A stretch of 44,586 bases of DNA. It comes from a virus. The first letter of the stretch is position 1, and every line of letters starts with the position of its first letter. The stretch is taken from the IMG/VR virus record IMGVR_UViG_3300028920_000121, positions 1-44,586 of that record, one strand, 5' to 3'. A program made the position numbers and the translations under genes. This document shows, piece after piece, positions 20,130 through 29,898 of the stretch. The notes under the pieces are model-generated. The model was not told the DNA's origin, did not search any database, and saw nothing but the letters and a program-made list of their open reading frames with translations.

Positions 20130-21876
20130 TCTAAAATTTAGGGAAAAAGTCCTAGAACAGTGTCAGCAAGATAAAGAATTATTAAAAGATGTCTGCATTT
20201 TATTCAAGTCCGATCCGATTTGGGCAATCAACACATTCTTCTGGACATTCGATCCAAGAAATAATACCGGTAATCGTAAAGACGTTCCTAAAGACATGCC
20301 TTTTATACTTTATGATTATCAAATTGAATCTGTTTCTGAAATATTCGACAAAATTCTCATTGATCCTGGAGATATTCTCATAGATAAATCACGAGATATG
20401 GGGGCTACATGGTTAGTTCTTGCCTGTATCTTGTGGTGTTGGCTCTGTGTTCCGTCTTTCCAAGCCCTTGCTGGTTCTCGTAAAGAATCGTCCGTAGATA
20501 ACTTCATGATCGATTCTCACTTCGGTAAACTACGATACATGATCCAGCGACTCCCTTCCTTTTTAAGACCACCTGATTTCCGACATAAAGTACATGATAT
20601 AAAATTGAATCTGTTCAACTCCTCCAATGGATCTGCCATACAAGGTGAAGCTACTGGTCCGGACTTTTCTCGTCAGGGTAGATATAACATAGTAATGTTG
20701 GATGAATTCGCTGCATGGGAAACTGATCAAGAAGCTTGGACAGCTACTGGTGATTCAACTACCTGCCGTATAGTAGTATCAACCCCTCAGGGATTGGTCA
20801 ATAAGTTTGCTGAGATTCGCTTTTCTAATACTACTAAAATTATTTCCATGCACTGGACTCGGCACCCCGATAAATCTGAGGGATTATATTACGATGAAAA
20901 TGATAAACCACATTCAATCTGGTACGATAATGAATGTAAACGTCGTAACTATAACGAACTTGAAATAGCACAAGAATTGGATATTGACTACGGTGCTTCG
21001 GGCAGACCAATATTTAACTTGGATATAGTACGTAAGCAAGTTAAAAAACTACGGCAAGATCCACCAGTTATGGAACATGGCGATCTGATATGGATTGTGC
21101 CACCGTTTTTCAACGAAAGAGGATACTGTGTCAACAGAAAAGAACTCAAAGTCGAATTTGTTAAAAATCCAAAAGGATCCCTTCATATTATTGAACGCCC
21201 TGAAGGAATCGGAAATATCAAAGGAAGATATGTTATCTCTGCGGATGTCGCTGAAGGACTTGAGCAAGGTGATTATAGCGTGGGAAAAGTTGGACGACGT
21301 GTATCCAGTAATGTTATTAATGTCGTTGCAAAAATACGTGGACACTGGTCACCCCACATTTTTGCAGAAGAACTTGCAAAACTTGGTGTCTACTTTGGAT
21401 ACGCTGTTGTATGGCCTGAAAAAAACAATCACGGTCATGCAGTCCTTGAAGTCCTCCACCGAATCTATAGCAACATCGGACACGAAAAGCACCAAAATGT
21501 TGGAGCGCTTACTGAATTCAGTGATAAACTTGGATGGGTAACATCCAACATCTCAAAGCCAATAATGATTGACACCCTGGACAAAGCAATCCGAAATAAG
21601 GAATTAGTTGATCCCTTTATCGGATTTTGGGAGGAGTGTATTACCTTTGTTCGCGATCCCTATGGTAAAATGTCTGCTCAGAATAAAGGTAAAGGTGGTA
21701 AATTTTTTGATGATGAGGTAATGGCAAATGCTATATTACTCCAGGCTCATATTTACTCAGCTTTACCAACAAAAATTGATAAGCCTTCTAAAGATGAAAA
21801 GTTACAAGAAGAGCGTGATCAAATGTTAAAACGATTCGCAAGCCAATTTATCCCACAGACTGAGGAAGTCTACTAA
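20068..21876 (+). CDS. Terminase large subunit
   Basis: I choose ATG 20068 (AGGAAG upstream; 602 residues) over the in-frame ATG 20002, which adds a hydrophobic non-terminase leader. The ATPase domain has a Walker A-like DKSRDMGATW (residues 106-115) and Walker B IVMLDEFAAW (D212/E213), then a coupling motif region VVSTPQG. The RNase-H-like nuclease has ISADVAEG (near residue 390) and FFDDEVMANA near the C-terminus. It translocates DNA into the prohead and cuts it. The Walker A form R-x2-G-A-T-W is seen in many phage terminases. Confidence 0.92.
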   Translation: MILSRFHEDSLADYPILLKDNLKFREKVLEQCQQDKELLKDVCILFKSDPIWAINTFFWTFDPRNNTGNRKDVPKDMPFILYDYQIESVSEIFDKILIDPGDILIDKSRDMGATWLVLACILWCWLCVPSFQALAGSRKESSVDNFMIDSHFGKLRYMIQRLPSFLRPPDFRHKVHDIKLNLFNSSNGSAIQGEATGPDFSRQGRYNIVMLDEFAAWETDQEAWTATGDSTTCRIVVSTPQGLVNKFAEIRFSNTTKIISMHWTRHPDKSEGLYYDENDKPHSIWYDNECKRRNYNELEIAQELDIDYGASGRPIFNLDIVRKQVKKLRQDPPVMEHGDLIWIVPPFFNERGYCVNRKELKVEFVKNPKGSLHIIERPEGIGNIKGRYVISADVAEGLEQGDYSVGKVGRRVSSNVINVVAKIRGHWSPHIFAEELAKLGVYFGYAVVWPEKNNHGHAVLEVLHRIYSNIGHEKHQNVGALTEFSDKLGWVTSNISKPIMIDTLDKAIRNKELVDPFIGFWEECITFVRDPYGKMSAQNKGKGGKFFDDEVMANAILLQAHIYSALPTKIDKPSKDEKLQEERDQMLKRFASQFIPQTEEVY

Positions 21877-23744
21877 TGAATCTCAATAAAAAAGAAGAGC
21901 AGATAATCCTCCAAGAACTACTTGAAAAGTTTGAATATGGCAAATCTTACAAAAAGTACCAGAACCTTTGTGATGGTTCCGAGATTTGGCGTAGGGGTTA
22001 TCTTAGAAGGTATATTGATTCAAATCCTTCCTTTCAGAGAGATAAGGAGAGGAAATTCTTCCTTGGGTTAATTTTCCGGTCTATTGAACAATTTGCAGCG
22101 GATTTCAAGGACGCTTTATTTTCCAATAATCCATTCTTTGTCGTTCGGCCCAGGGGCGCTGATATTATGTCTACGTCTAAGGCAGAATTGGCTCAAAGTG
22201 TTCTCGATTTTAACACCACGATACCGATGGATTATGCTATAAGATTTATGTCTGCTATACGTCACGTGTTAACATTTGGGGTGGCATATACTCTTCCGTA
22301 TTATGACTACAAGGAAATGAAAATTACCAATTATTCGCATCAAATGAATCCGCAAACTGGTGAGCGCGAGGTCTTTATTGAAGATCAGATGAAGGCCGTT
22401 GCAGACAATCCTGACTTTGATGTACCTTATCCAACTCGCGTGGTGGTTGATCCCAATACTCAGGCAGGGCGGGTAAATTCAACCTGTGGGTGGTATTTTA
22501 TTGAGCGACAACGTCCCCATGTTTGGTATATGGATCGGAAGGAGCTTTATGGGTACAGCGATAAAAAACTTCGAGAAATCAAAAATATGCATGGTGACAC
22601 CTCCATGGATACGGTTGGCCCCAACAATCTTGAAGATAATTGGGACATCCAAAGTTCCAAAGTTCTTAATGAACTTGAGTATGTCGGAAGAATCCATTCG
22701 CTACCAGGACGTTTTGACTCTAAGCGCACCTATCGCATTACCATTTTAAACCAGATGATGATTATCCGTTCGGACATTAATATTGCTCCGGATGGACTTG
22801 GACTAAATATACTGAATGTAATCCCTGACATTGATGGTTCACATATAGGCATAGGTGTTGCTGACCCCGCAACCGATTACCAAAAAGCTACCAACGAATG
22901 GTATAATCTGCGTATGCGGGGATTAGCACTTACTGTTAATCCTATGTATGCTGTCAATGCGAATGCCCTGCCGAATTGGAAAGAGCTTCACAGTGCTCCC
23001 CCAGGTCATGTGTTCCCGATGGAAGGTGATTATGACGCGAAAAAAATCCTACAATCCCTCAGTCCGAATGATCTCGCAGGTAATTCATGGGAACAGATGG
23101 TTGGTTTCACTCAACGCGATCACGATCTTACAGTGGGAACCTCAGCTTCAAGATTGGGTTCCATTGAAAGCGAACAACGAACGGCTACTGAATTGTCTCA
23201 GGTCAAAGAAGGGGCCGACAGACGAGCTAATTCAATGATTTTCACCGCAATTCGCACAGGTCATTTACCGACTATTCGTTCTATGCTGAAATATACTCTG
23301 GCATTCTGGTCAACTCCACGTACTTTAAAGATTATTAATAACGCAACTCAACAGGCTGTTAGCGTTTTAGTGCGTCCGGAGGATATAAGGAACGCGGATG
23401 TTGATTTAGAAGTTATTGATGCAACGGGGGGATCGATTGATCAGCAGATGGCTTTCTACTCGAATTTGTATAATCTTTCTCTGCAAGATCCGACGATCAA
23501 CCGTACCGCTACTTTGATAGCGATGCTGAAAAATTCGAAAATTGTTAAGAATCCTTATGATCTTATAAATGTTCAACAAGGAATGATGAATCCGGGGCTC
23601 ATGGCTGAGGCTATGGGTCCGGAAGCTATGAATTTTGCGAGAGGTGGATTACGTGATACGTCGACTTCTAATGCTCCTAGGGATCGTCAAGCGCAAGCAA
23701 ATATGCGCAGAAGTCCATCTCGATTTGTCGGTGGACCTCGATGA
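21876..23744 (+). CDS. Portal protein
   Basis: ATG overlaps the terminase TAA by one base. The 622-residue protein has the size, position and style of portals: N-terminal helical region, FAADFKDALFSNNPFF, a beta-rich wing (VPYPTRVVVDPNTQ; GWYFIERQRPHVWYM) and a later long helix with SEQRTATELSQVKEGADRR, a motif typical of podovirus portals. The C-terminus is Arg/Ala/Gln-rich. It forms the dodecameric vertex through which DNA enters and leaves. Confidence 0.85.
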   Translation: MNLNKKEEQIILQELLEKFEYGKSYKKYQNLCDGSEIWRRGYLRRYIDSNPSFQRDKERKFFLGLIFRSIEQFAADFKDALFSNNPFFVVRPRGADIMSTSKAELAQSVLDFNTTIPMDYAIRFMSAIRHVLTFGVAYTLPYYDYKEMKITNYSHQMNPQTGEREVFIEDQMKAVADNPDFDVPYPTRVVVDPNTQAGRVNSTCGWYFIERQRPHVWYMDRKELYGYSDKKLREIKNMHGDTSMDTVGPNNLEDNWDIQSSKVLNELEYVGRIHSLPGRFDSKRTYRITILNQMMIIRSDINIAPDGLGLNILNVIPDIDGSHIGIGVADPATDYQKATNEWYNLRMRGLALTVNPMYAVNANALPNWKELHSAPPGHVFPMEGDYDAKKILQSLSPNDLAGNSWEQMVGFTQRDHDLTVGTSASRLGSIESEQRTATELSQVKEGADRRANSMIFTAIRTGHLPTIRSMLKYTLAFWSTPRTLKIINNATQQAVSVLVRPEDIRNADVDLEVIDATGGSIDQQMAFYSNLYNLSLQDPTINRTATLIAMLKNSKIVKNPYDLINVQQGMMNPGLMAEAMGPEAMNFARGGLRDTSTSNAPRDRQAQANMRRSPSRFVGGPR

Positions 23745-23985
23745 TAAGATTTACATTCAGAGGATATTCCAACTTTATCAAGATGAGGTTCTTAAGACAC
23801 TGTTAAATTCGTGTCTCAAAAAATGGTTTTCGATGCTTGTGGTGACAGACCCAGGCAAAGATTTGAAGACTTACGAGGATTTAAGAAGTAAAATTAATGC
23901 GGTTGCAGAATTTCGTTTACTAATGAACACAATTTTGGACAATGCCAATTTTTCTTTAACACAAGGGGAGGAAGATGCCTTCTGA
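23671..23985 (+). CDS. Small head gene between portal and scaffold (104 aa)
   Basis: ATG 23671 lies inside the end of the portal gene; a GTG at 23731 is an alternative start and no good ribosome site helps decide. The product is helical (KIYIQRIFQLYQDEVLKTLL, DLRSKINAVAEFRLLMNTIL) and its stop overlaps the scaffold start by 11 bases. Possibly a head assembly accessory; no family recognised. Confidence 0.55.
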   Translation: MLLGIVKRKQICAEVHLDLSVDLDDKIYIQRIFQLYQDEVLKTLLNSCLKKWFSMLVVTDPGKDLKTYEDLRSKINAVAEFRLLMNTILDNANFSLTQGEEDAF

Positions 23986-24868
23986 TAATGATCAAGACCT
24001 AAATGTGGACGGGAAAGAACAAGGTTCCGACAATTCCGGTTCCGCAGATGCTGAAATCATGGATCGCATGATTAAGCACGGTCTAATTAATGGCGAAGGC
24101 CTAGGTGAAAATGATCCTGGCGAGGGTGACGGAGGTGGTGAAGGAGACCCTGGTAAAATTGAGATTGGGGATAAGGAATTTACCACTGAAGAAATTAAAT
24201 CCCTTGTTGAGGAGCACGGTTCTCTCAAAGAAACCGTCAGGCAGTTAAGCGAGGGGGATGCTAAAGTTGGTCGGGAATTAACCGAAAAACTTACCGCATT
24301 CCTTGAGCAAGCAAGTAAACCATCGGAAGATACGGCTCCGTCCAGTGAGGACGTGAATGCCCTTAAGCAGCAGTATGATGAGCAAGCTGCTGAGGATTAT
24401 ACCGGAACTACCCTGGAACTTGCCGCCGCCGTAGCGGAACGTAAGATGAAACCTTTGTTGGATAAGATTGAAAAGCTTGAGAAAAAAATTTCATCTTATG
24501 ATGAGGAACGGGAGAATCTAAACAAGGCCAGCGCTCAGCAGAAAAAGGCTATGGGCAATATCAACGAGGCTTTTAAATCCGCCAATATGAAAGTTGACGT
24601 GCAGACTTGGGATAAGATGTCCAAGTGGGCAGGTGATTTTTTCGGCATCGATTTGAACTCAGTTGCTTACAATAGTCCCGAATCCCTTAAAAAGATCACT
24701 TCCACCTATTCCAAACTAGTCAGTAAGGGCGGGAATGGGGATGGTGGCGGAGGAAAACCAAGACTTGGTGGACTTCCTGCAGGGGGCGGCGGTGAGGGCG
24801 GTCAATCCGAACTTACCGACGAAGAGAAAACCCAAAAGCGGTTAGAGAAATTTGGCTTAATTAAGTAA
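23975..24868 (+). CDS. Scaffolding protein
   Basis: ATG after GGGGAGGAAG. The 297-residue protein is acidic at the N-terminus (Asp/Glu/Gly-rich to residue 60), has a coiled-coil centre (AERKMKPLLDKIEKLEKKIS...) and a Gly-rich then basic C-terminal helix (EEKTQKRLEKFGLIK) that would contact the capsid protein. This layout and the place just before the major capsid gene are typical of scaffolds that leave the prohead before packaging. No protease motif is seen. Confidence 0.82.
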   Translation: MPSDNDQDLNVDGKEQGSDNSGSADAEIMDRMIKHGLINGEGLGENDPGEGDGGGEGDPGKIEIGDKEFTTEEIKSLVEEHGSLKETVRQLSEGDAKVGRELTEKLTAFLEQASKPSEDTAPSSEDVNALKQQYDEQAAEDYTGTTLELAAAVAERKMKPLLDKIEKLEKKISSYDEERENLNKASAQQKKAMGNINEAFKSANMKVDVQTWDKMSKWAGDFFGIDLNSVAYNSPESLKKITSTYSKLVSKGGNGDGGGGKPRLGGLPAGGGGEGGQSELTDEEKTQKRLEKFGLIK

Positions 24869-24886
24869 CTTCAACGGAGATTTCTA

Positions 24887-26170
24887 ATGGCTTCTTACAA
24901 CGTTTATAAGGATCTGGCCCAGGAGATTGCTTCTACTCTAATAGTAGAAGACATCAATGAGATGGTCCAGTTTCTTGCTGATAAGGCCGGTTTGGCTATG
25001 CTTCGTCTGATGGGTGGCACGATCCCTTCGGGCAAGCCGGGTGTGGGCTTTAAAACCCAGGAACCGATGATTAAAAAGCGTGCGATTTCCAGCTACCAGC
25101 CCAAATGGATCACTCAGGCTGTTGCGGATAAGGACTGTGTGGTTAATGGCGCAATTAGTGATGCGGTTACTACCACTATCGCTGTTACTGCTGGTACTTA
25201 TGCGAATGGTGCTGAGAATGGCATCTATCAGGTTGAGCATCCGACTACCGGAGCGTTACTTGAGACGATTTATCTCAAGGAACTGGCTGGTACTCCGAAT
25301 TTCACCGTAGTGCGAAATATCGGTAGCACTTCTAACGCTTCTATCCCTGATGCTTCGATTCTGCGTCGGCGCAGTCACTCGGTGTCTGATTATTCTTCGA
25401 CTCAGAAGATTCACGACATTGATCCGACTGTGGTTTCCAACCTTTCGGAAAGCATTCGGGTGGATTGGGAGATCACACTCAAAGCGGCCGCGATGCGTGA
25501 ATACGGCGATCTTAATGATCCGACCGTTATCAAACGTCGTAAGCTTTATGAGTTTTCCAAGTACCTGAACCATGCTCTTCTGTTTGGCAAGGGCGGAACC
25601 ACCACCGATAAGGATGGAAAACGTGTTCAGTTCATGAAGGGTCTTACTTCCCTTATGACCACTCATATTTACGGTGCGAATTCCGCTACCGGATTTACCG
25701 AGGGTCATGGCGGCGATTTGACTTTTAATGAATACCGGAATACTTTCCTGCGAACCATTACTCGTTATCTTCCTGACGACACCACGGATGTCATTGTTCT
25801 TCATGGCTCCATGCTGGAACAGGCTATCGATTACTGGTTTGAGCAGAAGATTTCCAACGTTTCCCAGGATGAATCGGTTCTCGGTTGGACCGTTACCAAG
25901 ATAAAGGTTAATGGTAAAACTTTCCATCACCTTTATGATGCTACTGTTGATGAGCAGGACGCGGGTATGGCCATCGTCTTCCCGAAAGACTCGGTTACTT
26001 ACCTGTACACCAGCCACAATGGCATCAATCTCGACATGAAACATTACGAAACCAAACCCATGAATCAGGGCGGCACCAAGGTTGGTGGGTTTTACCTCGT
26101 TGATTGCTCTGTCGAGCTTGGATGGGAACAGGGAACCGGTTACATGTCTGGTGTAACCAGCTACTCTTAA
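24887..26170 (+). CDS. Major capsid protein
   Basis: 427 residues, ATG after ACGGAG. It follows the scaffold and precedes a strong terminator, as expected for the most abundant product. Features fit the HK97-type capsid fold: N-terminal helical arm, long helix around SNLSESIRVDWEITLKAAAMREY, a domain with FNEYRNTFLRTITRYL and VIVLHGSMLEQAIDYWF, and a C-terminal beta strand set (GGFYLVDCSVELGW). Within residues 100-160 a Thr/Ala/Gly-rich insertion (VTTTIAVTAGTYANG) is probably a surface-exposed inserted domain. Codon use looks more G+C-biased than neighbours, as in highly expressed genes. Confidence 0.85.
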   Translation: MASYNVYKDLAQEIASTLIVEDINEMVQFLADKAGLAMLRLMGGTIPSGKPGVGFKTQEPMIKKRAISSYQPKWITQAVADKDCVVNGAISDAVTTTIAVTAGTYANGAENGIYQVEHPTTGALLETIYLKELAGTPNFTVVRNIGSTSNASIPDASILRRRSHSVSDYSSTQKIHDIDPTVVSNLSESIRVDWEITLKAAAMREYGDLNDPTVIKRRKLYEFSKYLNHALLFGKGGTTTDKDGKRVQFMKGLTSLMTTHIYGANSATGFTEGHGGDLTFNEYRNTFLRTITRYLPDDTTDVIVLHGSMLEQAIDYWFEQKISNVSQDESVLGWTVTKIKVNGKTFHHLYDATVDEQDAGMAIVFPKDSVTYLYTSHNGINLDMKHYETKPMNQGGTKVGGFYLVDCSVELGWEQGTGYMSGVTSYS

Positions 26171-26192
26171 TTTTTCCTTTCATTTTAGTGAA

Positions 26193-26222
26193 CCTCGCCC
26201 CCTTCGGGGGGCGGGGATTTTT
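26193..26222 (+). terminator. Rho-independent terminator after major capsid gene
   Basis: CCTCGCCCCC (26193-26202), loop TTCG, then GGGGGCGGGG (26207-26216) form a ten-pair stem with one T-G wobble and a stable tetraloop, followed by A and five Ts. It would cap the capsid transcript and let a fraction of polymerase continue into the tail genes. Confidence 0.92.
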
Positions 26223-26233
26223 AAGGAGGATCA

Positions 26234-26530
26234 ATGTCGGAGACAGTTAAAAAGACTGAGTACTTTTTGATTACAAATCGGAAAGCTCTCAACAATAATT
26301 ACATCAAAGTGCCGCCTATACCGATTGTAGTTAAAAATAAGATGGAAAATCTCGGTGCTATTAAGATCGACATTGATAATTGTGTGGTGGAAGTGGAAAA
26401 TGATGGTTCCGCGGCAAAGCAGGCAACTATTAAATCCCTAAACCGGATGGATGGCGTACTTCAAATTACCAGGGAGGTGGTTGAAAGAATCGTCCAGGTT
26501 GGTTTTAATATGGGGGTTTTAGAGGAGTAG
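26234..26530 (+). CDS. Hypothetical small structural-operon protein (98 aa)
   Basis: ATG after AAGGAGGATCA, starting a new block just past the capsid terminator. The product is mixed alpha/beta (YFLITNRKALNNNYIKVPPI, GAIKIDIDNCVVEVEND) and ends VVERIVQVGFNMGVLEE. A head decoration or head-closure role would suit the position, but no family is recognised. Confidence 0.6.
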   Translation: MSETVKKTEYFLITNRKALNNNYIKVPPIPIVVKNKMENLGAIKIDIDNCVVEVENDGSAAKQATIKSLNRMDGVLQITREVVERIVQVGFNMGVLEE

Positions 26531-26537
26531 TTCCCAT

Positions 26538-27161
26538 ATGTCTAAGCTTCTTAAGTTTAACGAAATTATTGACGGAGTTCAAGATCTGGTAAAGGGTTTT
26601 ACTCCAGACAAGATGGCTGATTCTTTGAATGATGCCCAAGAAGAGTTTGCATCTACATTCTATCTCGATTTCTTAAAGCGCAAATATTACGTTAACACAA
26701 CTGTGTATGGGGGTCCGTTTCTTGTATACGAAGATTCCGCTTACGCAACCGAAGCTGATTGGCTTGAGCCTGTTGAGAAAGGGTTGGTTGATAATAATAG
26801 TAACGGAGTAAAGTTTCGTCTTGAAGGAGACAGTATTTATATACCTGATAGTGAGATTGCATTTACCACTCCTCTGCGCTTTTGGTGCATCAAAAACCCA
26901 TCACGTTTCTCTAATTCTGTTTCAACTAATACTCTTGATTCTTTTTCCGATTGGCCCCGATATGCTAAGAAAGCATTGTGCCATTTAACGGCCCATTATT
27001 TGGCTGAGCGTAAAAAGGATTATGAGAGGGCCAAATACTTTCTGGATATGTTTATCCGGTTTTATGGTCCCAAGGTAAAGCGCAGGGCATCCGGTAATTG
27101 GGGTATTGATAATTACGGACAGTCCTTGGATGATCGCGGCAACAGTCAAAGATGGATATAG
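26538..27161 (+). CDS. Head-tail adaptor / tail tubular A-like protein
   Basis: 207 residues. The helical N-terminus (FNEIIDGVQDLVKGFTPDKM), a beta-rich centre (YGGPFLVYEDSAYATEADWL; DSIYIPDSEIAFTTPLRFW) and a C-terminal helical pair (YAKKALCHLTAHYLAERKKD...) match the plan of short-tail adaptor proteins like T7 gp11 or P22 gp4 in size and position (directly before the large tail tube protein). Assignment is from context and fold-like pattern. Confidence 0.6.
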   Translation: MSKLLKFNEIIDGVQDLVKGFTPDKMADSLNDAQEEFASTFYLDFLKRKYYVNTTVYGGPFLVYEDSAYATEADWLEPVEKGLVDNNSNGVKFRLEGDSIYIPDSEIAFTTPLRFWCIKNPSRFSNSVSTNTLDSFSDWPRYAKKALCHLTAHYLAERKKDYERAKYFLDMFIRFYGPKVKRRASGNWGIDNYGQSLDDRGNSQRWI

Positions 27162-27164
27162 ATA

Positions 27165-29213
27165 ATGCCAGATTTTATTATTGGGAAGTGGACCTCCGGT
27201 GTTTTACGCCGTAGAAGCCCTTCATCTATCAATTATCCAGACGACGCTTGGCAAGATGCCAGGAATGTGATCCCTGTTGGCGATGAGATACGTCGACGTA
27301 ATGGATCTTCTCCTTTTTGCCGTTCAGCAGTAGGCTTAACTACTCTTCACAGTGAATGTACCTATGATTCCAAAGATGGGGATTATATACTCCAGCATTG
27401 GGATGATAAGCTATACGCGCTTGAATACGATGAGACACCCAGATTGCTAGGTACAGTGGTTGATGCCAATTCTCAAATGTTTCAAATCGGTAAACACATT
27501 TTATTGGGTATAGATTCTGAGGATGGCAACGGGCACCCCTATAATTATATAATCTCTTGGAGTTCTGTCACTAGAAATTTTACTCTTCGTAGATGCGGAC
27601 TTCCGTCTTTCGATGGTGGTACTTATCTCGATGATATTACTCTTACTGAAATTAATATTGGTGCTGGAAACATGGAGGCCGGTACCTATAAGTATATGTT
27701 TACATTTGCCGTTTATGACGGTTCAACAATGATATCCGAAGGTGGTGGATTCAATGAAATCCAGTATGTCAAGGAGATTACCCTGACTGATACTTCGGAT
27801 GTCAGAATTACCTTCGACACTTCTCTTCTCTCCGGTGTTTTACCCGATTGGATTACGCATATTAATGTATTTAGATCACTTAGGGTTGATGGAGATTGGA
27901 ATAGTGATGAGGTGTACAATGATGATTATAAAGCTACTCCGATATATCCATGGTTCAGATTTGTTGATAAGGTTGCTCCATCAGCTTCTCAATATACGCA
28001 TGATGATACAAACAGTGATGATGACCTTAAAAAGGTACTTGATACGTACGATTCGAGAGGTTGGGTTCCTCTTCCGAGGATGAAGTTTGGACTTTGTGCT
28101 CCTAATGGGCGTATATTTGTAATGAATAGTACATTCCCAGGCAGAGTGCATTTTACAGAGAACGCTTTGTCTCCAAACAGGGATGTAACTAAATATTACG
28201 AGCATTACGCTGAGGGATTTAATTACTTCATCGATGTCGGCCTGGACGCAGAGCAAGAAGATACTGGTCTTATTTTATCTCCTATAGGTGATCTCTTAAT
28301 TGGCCAGGATTCGAGAATCTTTCGTATACATCAAGCTGATCCTCTAAGATCCACGTATCTCGGTGAGTTAAAAGGATTCCCTGCTGAGGTTGTTAATAAT
28401 AGGCATGGTATTTTAAATGTGAAAGCTTGCACTATAGGAAAGGATAACAAACTTTATGTTTTTGGTAATGGCGGTTATCGTTCTTTTAACGGTGTTAATT
28501 TTGATGACCGTGATTTTATGGAAACCATAAATTTGCCGCATCTCGAAGATTCTACTAATTATCTCAAGATGAGGGCGATATATTATCCAGGTTCCCTGCA
28601 TACGGGTCCGGATGGTAAGAATGGCATCGATCAAATTATTTTGTCATATCCGTCTGTGGATGGCGGTGAAATAGATGAGTGCCTTGTTGTTGCGTTTACT
28701 AATGAGGGTATAACTACTACCCTATATGATGGGTTTGGTATGATAGGTGCCTCAATTACTCCCACTACTAAGAAGCTCGTGATTACCGACAATACGGATG
28801 GTGGCTCTTATCACCAGGACGATTCCTCATCCAATGTAGACCGTCTTGGGGCTACTGATGAGGCAAGAATTGGGTGGTATTTCACTACGAAAGATTTCTC
28901 CATGAAGGAGAATCAAGAGTATGCTATGAATCTAGATTCGATCATCATAAGTGGAAACAACCTGGATAAGGAAGTGGAGATTCAGACAGCATTTGACAGT
29001 TTACCGCGCCTAAATAGAAGAATTATTACTCCAAACATTGATAACATATCCATTCTATCATATAAGCCCAGGGTCGTTAAGAGGTATGAGAAAGAATTTG
29101 ACGACGAGGCTTTTGGTAATACCTTCAATCTGACACTTGTTGGTAGGGGTCTAGAAGCTCCGACCATTGAATCTATAAAACCGGTTTATAATCAAGGAGA
29201 GAGGTTAATATAA
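27165..29213 (+). CDS. Tail tube/nozzle protein, beta-propeller-like (tubular B-like)
   Basis: 682 residues starting MPDFIIGKWTSGVLRRRSPS. Repeated beta-strand blades with Asp/Gly turns (ECTYDSKDGDYILQHWDDKL, IGKHILLGIDSEDGNGH, VCAPNGRIFVMN-type, IGKDNKLYVFGNGGYRSFNG) point to a large beta-propeller as in the nozzle proteins of short-tailed phages (T7 gp12, P22 gp10). It follows the adaptor gene directly. It would form the distal tail tube. Family assignment is by pattern, not alignment. Confidence 0.7.
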   Translation: MPDFIIGKWTSGVLRRRSPSSINYPDDAWQDARNVIPVGDEIRRRNGSSPFCRSAVGLTTLHSECTYDSKDGDYILQHWDDKLYALEYDETPRLLGTVVDANSQMFQIGKHILLGIDSEDGNGHPYNYIISWSSVTRNFTLRRCGLPSFDGGTYLDDITLTEINIGAGNMEAGTYKYMFTFAVYDGSTMISEGGGFNEIQYVKEITLTDTSDVRITFDTSLLSGVLPDWITHINVFRSLRVDGDWNSDEVYNDDYKATPIYPWFRFVDKVAPSASQYTHDDTNSDDDLKKVLDTYDSRGWVPLPRMKFGLCAPNGRIFVMNSTFPGRVHFTENALSPNRDVTKYYEHYAEGFNYFIDVGLDAEQEDTGLILSPIGDLLIGQDSRIFRIHQADPLRSTYLGELKGFPAEVVNNRHGILNVKACTIGKDNKLYVFGNGGYRSFNGVNFDDRDFMETINLPHLEDSTNYLKMRAIYYPGSLHTGPDGKNGIDQIILSYPSVDGGEIDECLVVAFTNEGITTTLYDGFGMIGASITPTTKKLVITDNTDGGSYHQDDSSSNVDRLGATDEARIGWYFTTKDFSMKENQEYAMNLDSIIISGNNLDKEVEIQTAFDSLPRLNRRIITPNIDNISILSYKPRVVKRYEKEFDDEAFGNTFNLTLVGRGLEAPTIESIKPVYNQGERLI

Positions 29214-29725
29214 TGGCAAACGAAGCTGATCTTAGAATTCCACTTGTTTATGGCAAGGAACAGAAGATTTATTTCTCCCTGTGGATTGGCGGCAATCTTG
29301 CCCTATGTTTAGGTTCTGATACTGGAGACATTCTTATATCTAAGGATGGCGGAGCTTTCGTAAGTGCAGTAAACAATTTTGTGGACGTTGGAGGAAAGGG
29401 CATATACGAGTTAACTTTAGGGTCCGGTGAGTGTGAGTGCAAAAATTTAGTTATCTATCTTGAGGACGTGGCGGGTGGTCCCAATTGGGATCCCAAGGTA
29501 ATCATTTGTACTACATCTGATACTGAAGCTAATCTTTGGAATACCAATCTCGTTAAAGTTGTAAAGGTCGGCAATTCTTATCAGTTACGTCTTTATGACG
29601 ATGATGGTATAGTTGTTTTACGTCAGAGAACTCTAAAAACATTTGATAATTCAGACATTGGCAATCTTGTTGGATCTCCTCATCCGTCCCAAATTTACGG
29701 TTCTTTTGACGGTGAATTAGACTAA
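29213..29725 (+). CDS. Tail protein with fibre N-terminal-like domain (170 aa)
   Basis: ATG overlaps the previous stop. Residues about 15-85 (ISKDGGAFVSAVNNFVDVGGKGIYELTL...LVIYLED) resemble the start of the fibre protein at 42917 (LSKNGGVFAQKNNADAAVHS...GSYLCAL...LRVEVHE), so both carry the same attachment-type domain. The C-terminal part contains LYDDDGIVVLRQRTLKTFDN, a strand pair often seen in phage fibre accessory proteins. Likely part of the tail tip or fibre base. Confidence 0.65.
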   Translation: MANEADLRIPLVYGKEQKIYFSLWIGGNLALCLGSDTGDILISKDGGAFVSAVNNFVDVGGKGIYELTLGSGECECKNLVIYLEDVAGGPNWDPKVIICTTSDTEANLWNTNLVKVVKVGNSYQLRLYDDDGIVVLRQRTLKTFDNSDIGNLVGSPHPSQIYGSFDGELD

Positions 29726-29898
29726 TGTCAATATATTCAACAATAGTTTTGGGGGGAGTTGAATCTCCTGCCTTAGTGTCACGAGGGTTAGGTATACCTG
29801 CATCCGTTGAGGAGGATTCGGATTATCAATTCAGTGATCACAAAGTCTATCTTGAAGTTCCAGAGTACAATTTAACCATAAATATAAGGGCAGCGTAA
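29725..29898 (+). CDS. Small hypothetical tail-operon protein (57 aa)
   Basis: ATG overlaps the TAA of the preceding gene (TAATG) and the TAA ends on the next ATG (TAATG), so the gene is locked between its neighbours by one-base overlaps. The product has MSIYSTIVLGGVESPALVSR, then an acidic stretch and a final strand YNLTINIRAA. No family recognised. Confidence 0.68.
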   Translation: MSIYSTIVLGGVESPALVSRGLGIPASVEEDSDYQFSDHKVYLEVPEYNLTINIRAA